A stretch of 64,000 bases of DNA, from NCBI GenBank assembly GCA_964493015.1, contig CAZBLU010000001.1:1-64000 (forward strand), written 5' to 3'. This DNA comes from Caldimicrobium sp964493015 (lineage in GTDB: Bacteria; Desulfobacterota; Thermodesulfobacteria; Thermodesulfobacteriales; Thermodesulfobacteriaceae). Below are positions 1 to 5,844 of this stretch, piece by piece; positions within the stretch are counted from its first letter, which is position 1, and each line of letters opens with the position of its first letter. The translations under genes and the position numbers were made by a program. The notes below the pieces were generated by a model, which did no database searches, had not been told where the DNA came from, and saw only the letters and a list, made by a program, of their open reading frames with translations.

Positions 1-2
1 GT

Positions 3-332
3 ATTGACGCAAGGGAGGTATTGAGTAAAATAATGGAGAAGGGAGGTGAGAGGGCCGTGAGTGAGTTAAAGAATGTGTGGGACATTATAAGAGAAGAGGC
101 CCTGCAGCAAGGGCTTCAGCAGGGGCTTAAGCAAGGGCTCATCCTTGATGCTCAGGAGATGGTGCTTGAGGCCTTAGAGGAGAGGTTTGGCAAGGTAGAA
201 AAAGACTTGTCTGAGCGGATAAAGAGGATTGAAGACAGGGACTTTTTGAAGCGTCTTTTCAAGCTATCTCTCAGGGTGAGCTCCTTAGAAGAGATCTTGA
301 AAGCCTTAGAGGAACAAACTAAATACGATTAA
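3..332 (+). CDS. C-terminal part of an Rpn/PD-(D/E)XK-family protein (partial at left edge)
   Basis: The reading frame is open from the left edge of the window, so the gene probably begins outside it; a TTG at 21 after an AGGGAGG-like stretch is a possible but less likely start. What is visible is a charged helical tail with a tandem QQGLQQGLKQGL repeat near residue 35, followed by a coiled-coil-like region. That glutamine/glycine repeat and the following (E/K)-rich helix are typical of the C-terminus of Rpn-family (recombination-promoting nuclease, PD-(D/E)XK transposase-like) proteins. The catalytic N-terminal domain is not in the window. The stop codon lies in the left arm of an inverted repeat (331-401), so the tail may have been altered by an insertion. 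Family assignment rests only on the tail pattern. Confidence 0.5.
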   Translation: MDAREVLSKIMEKGGERAVSELKNVWDIIREEALQQGLQQGLKQGLILDAQEMVLEALEERFGKVEKDLSERIKRIEDRDFLKRLFKLSLRVSSLEEILKALEEQTKYD

Positions 333-401
333 GGCTGTGTAGTTTTCCAGTGGTATGTCACAGATCATCCATAAGTAGATAAATTTAGTAGACACAGCCT
401 T
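331..401. mobile_element. MITE-like element or IS-end remnant with 10-bp terminal inverted repeats
   Basis: A perfect 10-bp inverted repeat, AAGGCTGTGT at 331-340 and ACACAGCCTT at 392-401, brackets 51 bp of AT-rich non-coding DNA. The arms look like the outer ends of a transposable element (GGCTGTGT-type ends) rather than a terminator, because the gap is too long and no T-run follows. The left arm overlaps the stop codon of the preceding gene. No transposase is encoded inside it, so it would be a non-autonomous miniature element or a collapsed IS. No target-site duplication was recognised. Confidence 0.4.
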
Positions 402-456
402 CGTCCACAATCAAATAGCTATTGAATTTTTTGGGGAGAGTGGATAATACAGTGTG

Positions 457-1404
457 ATGTTAGATCAGAGAATACTAAAACTTCTTAAAGAAACTCCTGG
501 AATAATTTCAGGGGAGACCTTAGCGAAAGAGCTTGGGGTAAGCCGTGTAGCTATTTGGAAAGCCATAAAGCGTCTTAAAGCTAAAGGATACGCCCTCAGT
601 ATCCATAAAAAGGGATATCTTCTCGAGGAGAGAGATTTTTTTCTCAAGGAGGACTTAGATAACCTTATCTCCTCAAGTCTTCTTTTTCGGGAGGCCTATC
701 TCTATAATGAGGTTTCCTCCACCATGGATATCGCAAGAGAGCTTGCTGAGCAAGGAAAAAGAGCCATAGTGATAGCAGAAAGACAGACCTCTGGACGCGG
801 AAGACTTGGAAGGGCCTGGGAATCGGAAAAAGGTGGGCTCTGGCTAACCCTTATTTTACATAATCCTTTCCCCTTCAAGGAGGCCTATCTTCTTACCTAT
901 CTCTCAGCTACAGCTACAGCTAAGGCTCTATGGGAGGCTTATGGGCTTCCTGCTAAGGTGAAGTGGCCCAATGACGTGCTCGTGCAAGAAAAAAAGATTG
1001 CAGGCATTTTATTGGAGATCAAGGCAGAAGTGGATGTAATCAATTATGCCCTTATAGGGCTTGGGGTAAATATAAATAATCCTGTAGAAAAGAAAGAGTT
1101 TCTCCTGCCTGCTACTTCCGTAGCAGAGCTTTTACAAAAAAAGGTGGATAAACTTCCTTTTTTAAGCCAATTTCTTAGCATCTTTGAAGAGCTTTACCAA
1201 AATAAGGGTAACATTTTGCCTGAGTGGAAAAAATTAAGTCTAACCCTGGGAAGGGCAGTAAAAATTATCACCTCAAGTGAAACCATTCTGGGGGTAGCCC
1301 AAGACATAGATGAAGAGGGAGCCCTTATCGTGCAGACGCCCAAGGGGAAAATCAAAAGAATCTTTTCTGGAGATTGCTTTCATCTCAGGGACCTCACTCC
1401 ATGA
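457..1404 (+). CDS. birA: BirA: biotin-[acetyl-CoA-carboxylase] ligase with N-terminal DNA-binding domain
   Basis: Biotin protein ligase joins biotin to the acceptor lysine of biotin-dependent carboxylase subunits through biotinyl-5'-AMP. The N-terminal ~60 residues form a winged helix (SGETLAKELGVSRVAIWKAI), so this is the bifunctional repressor-ligase type. The ligase core shows the biotin/AMP-binding loop GRGRLGRAWES near residue 115, followed by KWPNDVL and KIAGILLEIK, and a C-terminal SH3-like cap. Length (about 315 residues) is normal for BirA. Start codons GTG (454) and ATG (457) are adjacent; ATG is preferred and no strong ribosome-binding site is visible. The stop overlaps the next gene by 4 bp (ATGA), suggesting translational coupling. 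Confidence 0.95.
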   Translation: MLDQRILKLLKETPGIISGETLAKELGVSRVAIWKAIKRLKAKGYALSIHKKGYLLEERDFFLKEDLDNLISSSLLFREAYLYNEVSSTMDIARELAEQGKRAIVIAERQTSGRGRLGRAWESEKGGLWLTLILHNPFPFKEAYLLTYLSATATAKALWEAYGLPAKVKWPNDVLVQEKKIAGILLEIKAEVDVINYALIGLGVNINNPVEKKEFLLPATSVAELLQKKVDKLPFLSQFLSIFEELYQNKGNILPEWKKLSLTLGRAVKIITSSETILGVAQDIDEEGALIVQTPKGKIKRIFSGDCFHLRDLTP

Positions 1405-2288
1405 AGGATCCTTTAATCCTTTTTCTAATAGTAATTCTCCTCTTAGGGGGCCTTTTTTTCATCTACCTAAAACTCAAGAGCTATTTTGAGCAAAGGTGGG
1501 CTGATCCCCTTCTTAGCCTGAGAGAGAGGCTTCATGATATCTCGGAGATAAGAAAAGACCTGCAAAGGCTCTATTTGGCTGAACACTTATTAAAAGGCCT
1601 TGGAGAGGAGATTACCAAACTAAGTCAGATCTTTATTAGTCGACGCTCTGGCAAAGCGGGAGAAAGGGCCTTAGAAGAAAGCCTTGCCCTCCTTCCACCA
1701 CATCTTTTAAAAAGAAACCTCAAACTCAACCAAGGGGAAGTGGAATTTGCCTTGGTCCTTAGGGAAGGAAAATTTGTGCCTATCGATTCTAAGTTTATTG
1801 CTCCCGAGATCTTAAGCAAAGAGGAAATTAGCCCTGAAGAGGAAAAAGAATTAATAAGGAGGATTAGGGCCAGGGCCAAAGAATTAACAACCTATCTTAA
1901 GGATGATAAAACCATTGGCTTTGGCCTAATGACCTGCCCTGACGGACTTTTTCCCTTCCTGCAGAGGAGAATACTTGAAGAATTAGAAAAAGAAAAGATT
2001 TTACTTGTGCCTTACTCACTTTTACTCCCTTTCTTACTTTTTATTCATTTTTTCTGGGAAAAATTTGGAAGGACTGTCAATAGGGATACCCTCTCTCAGG
2101 GTATTGCCTCCATGGATAAGTTAATCTTTGACTTGGAGCGAGACATAGAAAAACTATCAAGAGAATTAAGGAGTGCGGAAAATCTTCTACTCAAACTAAG
2201 AGAAACTGGGACTCTCTTAAGGAGAGAGCTTTCTCGCTTAGGAGAGACTTCTCAGAGTTCTACCAACTCTAAGGATACATCTGAGTAA
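1401..2288 (+). CDS. rmuC: RmuC-family DNA recombination protein
   Basis: RmuC proteins are membrane-anchored coiled-coil proteins with a restriction-endonuclease-like core that limit DNA inversions; their exact activity is not settled. Here a single N-terminal transmembrane segment (residues ~4-22) is followed by a coiled coil, then the conserved core with GKAGERALEESL and VPIDSKF, and a C-terminal coiled coil. At about 295 residues it is shorter than the ~475-residue E. coli protein, mainly in the coiled coils. The ATG at 1401 overlaps the birA stop (ATGA) and gives a sensible membrane anchor; an upstream start at 1374 would add nine residues and is less likely. The 3' end overlaps the convergent peptidase gene by 37 bp. 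Confidence 0.85.
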   Translation: MKDPLILFLIVILLLGGLFFIYLKLKSYFEQRWADPLLSLRERLHDISEIRKDLQRLYLAEHLLKGLGEEITKLSQIFISRRSGKAGERALEESLALLPPHLLKRNLKLNQGEVEFALVLREGKFVPIDSKFIAPEILSKEEISPEEEKELIRRIRARAKELTTYLKDDKTIGFGLMTCPDGLFPFLQRRILEELEKEKILLVPYSLLLPFLLFIHFFWEKFGRTVNRDTLSQGIASMDKLIFDLERDIEKLSRELRSAENLLLKLRETGTLLRRELSRLGETSQSSTNSKDTSE

Positions 2289-3352
2289 ACCTTAGCTTCG
2301 CCTCCCTCTATAAATACCACATTTTCAAGCCTAATCCCAAAGTTTCCAGGAAAATAGAGCCCTGGCTCTATGGTAAAGACCATTCCCTCTTCCAAAAGGG
2401 GTTGGCTTTGGAGATATCTTTTACTTTTTTGGAAATAGATTCTTGGTGGCTCATGGATCTCTATCCCTATACCATGCCCAGTGGCATGAGTGAAATGGGA
2501 GATAACTCCCTTTTCCTGGAAAAATTCTCGAATTGCTCGATCTATTTCGTATACAGGAGTTCCAACTTTAGCCCTTTCAAAACCTCTAAACCAGGCTTCT
2601 TTCACCAATTGATAATACTTCTTGAAATCCTCGGAAGCCCTCCCCAAATACAAAGTCCTGGTAAAATCACTGCAATAACCTTCCCAAACTATACCCATGT
2701 CTATAAGAAGAGGTTTGTTTGCCTCAAGAGGCTTTCTTGAGGTTTCCCAGTGAGGGATAGCAGAATTCTCTCCTGAGGCCACAATACTTGGGAAGGCCTC
2801 ACCCTCCCCACCATAACGAAAGGCAAGCTCTAAGATCTTTCCCCTTACCTCAAGCTCTGTTAGGCCAGGTCTCAGATAATCCAATAGTTCAAGGTAAATT
2901 CTATCTACAATTTTAACGGCCTCTTTAATGAATTCCCTCTCCTCTGAGCCCTTTATCATCCTTAGCTCTTTGAGAGGTTGCATTAAGGGGATCAACTTAT
3001 AGTGTTTACTCTTAAGCTCTCTGAGCATCCCACAGGTAACTCGCTCGCTCTCATAGCCTACTCGCTTAAACTCATGAGTTTTAAGAAAATTTTTAAGAAA
3101 TTTAAAAGGGTCCCCAAGAATAAGCTCTACTTTATAGAGGGAAGAAGCACTCTGTTTAGCCCTCTCAATGTAGCGGGCATCAGTAAGAAGATAGGCCTCC
3201 TTTTCAGTTACAAGAAAATAGGCATGAGAGGCCCTGAACTTGGTAAGATAAAAGACACTTGCTTGAGAGGCAAAAAGTAAGGCCGATAAGCCCCTTTCTT
3301 CCAAAAGTTTTCTAACCTTTAATAAACGCTTCCTTGCCCAATCTTCCTGCAC
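2252..3352 (-). CDS. M24-family metallopeptidase (Xaa-Pro aminopeptidase/dipeptidase)
   Basis: This cytoplasmic peptidase should remove N-terminal residues before proline or cleave X-Pro dipeptides, using two divalent metals. An N-terminal creatinase-like domain (LEERGLSALLFASQASVFYL) precedes the pita-bread catalytic domain. The metal ligands are recognisable: an Asp in LLIDMGIVWEGYCSDFTRT, the His in HATGHGIGIEIHEPP, a Glu in FTIEPGLY and a Glu in IRLENVV. The length (366) is normal for the PepP/PepQ class. Translation starts at GTG 3352 behind an AGGAGAGG site. Its 3' end runs 37 bp into rmuC on the opposite strand. Substrate (dipeptide or longer) cannot be decided from sequence. Confidence 0.9.
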   Translation of the reverse strand: MQEDWARKRLLKVRKLLEERGLSALLFASQASVFYLTKFRASHAYFLVTEKEAYLLTDARYIERAKQSASSLYKVELILGDPFKFLKNFLKTHEFKRVGYESERVTCGMLRELKSKHYKLIPLMQPLKELRMIKGSEEREFIKEAVKIVDRIYLELLDYLRPGLTELEVRGKILELAFRYGGEGEAFPSIVASGENSAIPHWETSRKPLEANKPLLIDMGIVWEGYCSDFTRTLYLGRASEDFKKYYQLVKEAWFRGFERAKVGTPVYEIDRAIREFFQEKGVISHFTHATGHGIGIEIHEPPRIYFQKSKRYLQSQPLLEEGMVFTIEPGLYFPGNFGIRLENVVFIEGGEAKVYSDVSLELVEL

Positions 3353-3574
3353 GCCTACTTCCTCTCCTGAGATATTACTCTTAATTTATCACCTTTTGGC
3401 AAACTTTTAAGAGAAAAGCCTCAAATATCTTCTCATATTACCTCAAAGTCCTTTGTTCCTGATAGCCAAAGCATATTAAGAAATAACCCTCAGGCTAAGC
3501 AAAAGTTAGCTGAAAACTTATTTAAAAAACCTCCTTGCTGGAATTAAATGCTAAAAGAAAACATTAACAGGGTC

Positions 3575-3603
3575 TTGATACTTTATAGATAAGGATTTAA
3601 AGT
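3575..3603 (+). promoter_or_regulatory. Candidate sigma-70-type promoter for the TPR gene
   Basis: TTGATA (3575-3580) is separated by exactly 17 bp from TAAAGT (3598-3603). Transcription would start near 3610, 20 bp before the ATG, leaving room for the GGAGGAG ribosome-binding site. Match by eye only. Confidence 0.4.
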
Positions 3604-3629
3604 TTAAGAAAAGACTGGAGGAGAAGGGT

Positions 3630-4079
3630 ATGGAACATTTAGAAGATCTCTTTGTGGAAGGGGCTTTAAAACTTGCCAAAAAGGAGTTAGATGAGGCCCT
3701 TAAGATTTTTAATCAAATTTTAGAATTAGATCCAAACTATATTAGGGCCTTAGAGGCAAGAGCAGCTATTTACCTTTACAAGGGTGATTTGGACGCAGCT
3801 GAGGCTGATCTCAATAAGGCAATCTCTTTAGAGCCTGATAAATACAGGCTCTATTTTCGATTAGGCCAGGTCTTTTATCGTAGAAAGGATTTAGATAAGG
3901 CCATGGAGCTTTTTACCAGAGCTATTGATTTAAATCCCATGTATGCCGCTGCTTATATGGCCAGAAGCCAGGTCCTCAGAGATAAGGGGCTTGAAGAGGC
4001 TGCTGATCTGGAACTTGACAAGGCTGTAGCTGTGCAAAGAGAACTTGCTAAGGCTAATAAAATTATAGACTTTGCTTAA
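3630..4079 (+). CDS. Small TPR-repeat protein
   Basis: The 149 residues consist of three to four tetratricopeptide repeats: units beginning around residues 7, 41, 75 and 109, with the usual small/large pattern and the LDPNY, LEPDKY and LNPMYAAAY turns at the ends of helix B. There is no signal peptide or membrane segment, so it is a cytoplasmic scaffold for protein-protein contacts. The partner is unknown. A strong GGAGGAG ribosome-binding site sits before ATG 3630. It ends 4 bp from the convergent ilvE stop, so no separate terminator fits between them. Confidence 0.85.
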   Translation: MEHLEDLFVEGALKLAKKELDEALKIFNQILELDPNYIRALEARAAIYLYKGDLDAAEADLNKAISLEPDKYRLYFRLGQVFYRRKDLDKAMELFTRAIDLNPMYAAAYMARSQVLRDKGLEEAADLELDKAVAVQRELAKANKIIDFA

Positions 4080-4083
4080 AAGG

Positions 4084-5148
4084 TTATTCTAAAACCATCG
4101 TCCAGTTGAAGATATCTTCTATCTCTCCATATTGAAGACCAGTTAGATAATCAAAAAGCCTTTTAGCAAGAGGCCCTGTTTTCCCCTCGTTAATAAGGTA
4201 TTCTTCTCCTTTATAATAGATTTTACCTACAGGAGATATAACTGCTGCTGTCCCTGTGCCAAAACACTCCTTTAATCTCCCGGTTTTGGCCCCTTCTATT
4301 ACTTCATCTATGGAAATTCTTCTTTCCACTGCAGGTATATTTAGATGTTTAGCTAATTTTAATACGCTATCTCTGGTAATCCCAGGTAGAATTGATCCCG
4401 TAAGCTCAGGAGTAGCAAGTTCACCTTCAAAGTAGAAGAAGATATTCATCGTTCCCACTTCTTCTACATACCTTCTTTCAAGGCCATCAAGCCAGAGTAT
4501 CTGGGTATAGCCCCTTTTTTTAGCCTCTTCTTGGGCCTTTAAGCTTGCAGCGTAATTACCTCCAGCTTTCACATCCCCAGTTCCCCCAGGGAAGGCCCTC
4601 ACATAGGTATCGGTAACATAGATCTTAATAGGCTCAAATCCCTCTTCATAATAGGCAGAAACTGGGCTCAAAATAATTACAAAAAGATATTCACAACTGG
4701 GTTTCACACCTAAAGACCCTTCCGTGCCAAAGATAAAGGGCCTTATATAGAGGGCAGAACCCCTTTTCCGAGGGATCCAATCTCTATCAACAAGCACCAA
4801 GGTTTTTATGGCTTTGAGAGCAAGCTCAGGATCTACTTGAGGAATACACATCCTCTCAGCCGATCTGTTTAAACGGGCCACATTATCCCAGGGCCTAAAA
4901 AGACGAATTTTACCATCACTCCCAAAATAGGCCTTTAACCCCTCAAAAATAGTCTGAGCATAGTGAAGAACTATAGCAGCTGGATGGAGCTCTATTTTAG
5001 AAAAAGGAACTATCCTTGGAGAATGCCATCCCCTATCACGATTGTAATTCATTATAAACATGTGAGGGGTAAAAATTCGCCCAAAAACAAGCTGATCTAA
5101 ATTAGGAACCTCCTTTTTCTCTGCGCATAAATTAAGCTCAATCTCCAT
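4084..5148 (-). CDS. ilvE: Branched-chain amino acid aminotransferase
   Basis: This PLP fold-type IV enzyme transfers the amino group between glutamate and the 2-oxo acids of leucine, isoleucine and valine. The sequence has the large (~355-residue) bacterial/eukaryotic-type BCAT layout: HYAQTIFEGLKAY near the N-terminus, RMCIPQVD, KAGGNYAASL with the PLP-binding lysine, and the late signature QILWLDGLERRYVEEVGTMN followed by LTGSILPGITRDS and CFGTGTAAVISPV. ATG 5148 is chosen because GAGGAGGAGAG lies just upstream; a TTG at 5169 would place the start inside that site. A divergent promoter pair lies upstream. It complements leuA at 56-57 kb in branched-chain amino acid synthesis. Confidence 0.93.
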   Translation of the reverse strand: MEIELNLCAEKKEVPNLDQLVFGRIFTPHMFIMNYNRDRGWHSPRIVPFSKIELHPAAIVLHYAQTIFEGLKAYFGSDGKIRLFRPWDNVARLNRSAERMCIPQVDPELALKAIKTLVLVDRDWIPRKRGSALYIRPFIFGTEGSLGVKPSCEYLFVIILSPVSAYYEEGFEPIKIYVTDTYVRAFPGGTGDVKAGGNYAASLKAQEEAKKRGYTQILWLDGLERRYVEEVGTMNIFFYFEGELATPELTGSILPGITRDSVLKLAKHLNIPAVERRISIDEVIEGAKTGRLKECFGTGTAAVISPVGKIYYKGEEYLINEGKTGPLAKRLFDYLTGLQYGEIEDIFNWTMVLE

Positions 5149-5181
5149 TCCCCACTCTCTCCTCCTCAAGTTAATTTCTTT

Positions 5182-5209
5182 ATGATAAAACCATTTAGTT
5201 TTTTGACAA
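5182..5209 (-). promoter_or_regulatory. Candidate promoter for ilvE, sharing its -35 box with the divergent promoter
   Basis: On the minus strand TTGTCA (5204-5209) is followed after 16 bp by TATCAT (5182-5187); both differ from consensus at one base. Transcription would begin near 5175, about 27 bp before the ilvE ATG. The -35 hexamer overlaps, by five bases, the -35 of the promoter facing the other way (5203-5208). Confidence 0.5.
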
Positions 5210-5231
5210 GATCAAAAGGTTATGCTATCTT
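5203..5231 (+). promoter_or_regulatory. Promoter for the stand-alone nuclease gene (probably leaderless)
   Basis: A perfect TTGACA (5203-5208) is separated by 17 bp from TATCTT (5226-5231). The predicted transcription start is 5238-5239, which coincides with the ATG at 5239, so the mRNA would have little or no leader. This also argues against the upstream ATG at 5182, which would lie inside the -10 box of the divergent ilvE promoter. Confidence 0.55.
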
Positions 5232-5238
5232 AAATTTA

Positions 5239-5844
5239 ATGGCCCTTAGTGTTTACTTAGCTCCAGTTAAGTTAAAATTTTTACATGATATTACTTATGC
5301 CCAAAGACTTGGTGAAATTTTACACTTTTCCCTAAGTCAACTCTTAATTGAAGGATTAAAAGCGGTAGAGAAGGAATGTTTAGATACCCTTTTAAACAGG
5401 GCCTTAGCTTATTATCCAGAACCACTGCCAGAGAGAGAAAGATTAAGAGCTCAGGCTAAGGACATTTTGGAGCAGATGCTTAGAAGTGAAGACTGGTCAA
5501 AGTTAGTAACTCTATTGGAAGGGGCATATACTCTTTACAAAGAACCAGAGGCTTTTTCATCTCTTCAAGAGGCCCTTTTGAGACCAGATTTTCTTATAGA
5601 AAAAGAAGGAGAATGGATCCTACTGGAATTCAAACTAAGGGAAGAGGATTTTAAGCCAGCTCAGATGGAAAAATACATAGAGCTTTTGAGGGAGATTGAC
5701 GGGACTAAAAGAATATTAGCCTATTTGGTTAGCCTTGATCCCTTTAAACTAAAACTTTATAAAATCTATCCTGAAGAAATTCACCATGAAAAGCAAGGCC
5801 TATCTCATATCACCCAGCTCTCACTTTTTGAAGAGCTTAGCTAA
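5239..5844 (+). CDS. Stand-alone RecB/AddA-type PD-(D/E)XK nuclease domain protein
   Basis: The 201-residue protein looks like the C-terminal nuclease module of AddA/RecB without its helicase. Visible active-site residues are His29 (GEILHF), Asp117 (LRPDFLI), Glu130 and Lys132 (LLEFKL), and Gln142/Tyr146 (QMEKY), in the order D-ExK-QxxxY of RecB-family nucleases. The family cleaves single- or double-stranded DNA during end resection. The start is ATG 5239, directly at the predicted transcription start; an in-frame ATG at 5182 lies upstream of this promoter. The 3' end overlaps the AddB-like gene by 59 bp, so the two are probably co-expressed and may act together. No helicase gene of the AddA type is in the window. 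Confidence 0.7.
   Translation: MALSVYLAPVKLKFLHDITYAQRLGEILHFSLSQLLIEGLKAVEKECLDTLLNRALAYYPEPLPERERLRAQAKDILEQMLRSEDWSKLVTLLEGAYTLYKEPEAFSSLQEALLRPDFLIEKEGEWILLEFKLREEDFKPAQMEKYIELLREIDGTKRILAYLVSLDPFKLKLYKIYPEEIHHEKQGLSHITQLSLFEELS

Noticed and set aside
108..140. Repeated CAGCAAGGGCTT-like units
   Set aside because: They encode the QQGL repeats typical of this protein family's tail; no independent DNA repeat or CRISPR-like spacing.
5182..5238. Upstream ATG at 5182 as the start of the stand-alone nuclease
   Set aside because: It lies within the -10 box of the divergent ilvE promoter and upstream of the gene's own promoter; the family-like sequence begins after 5239.
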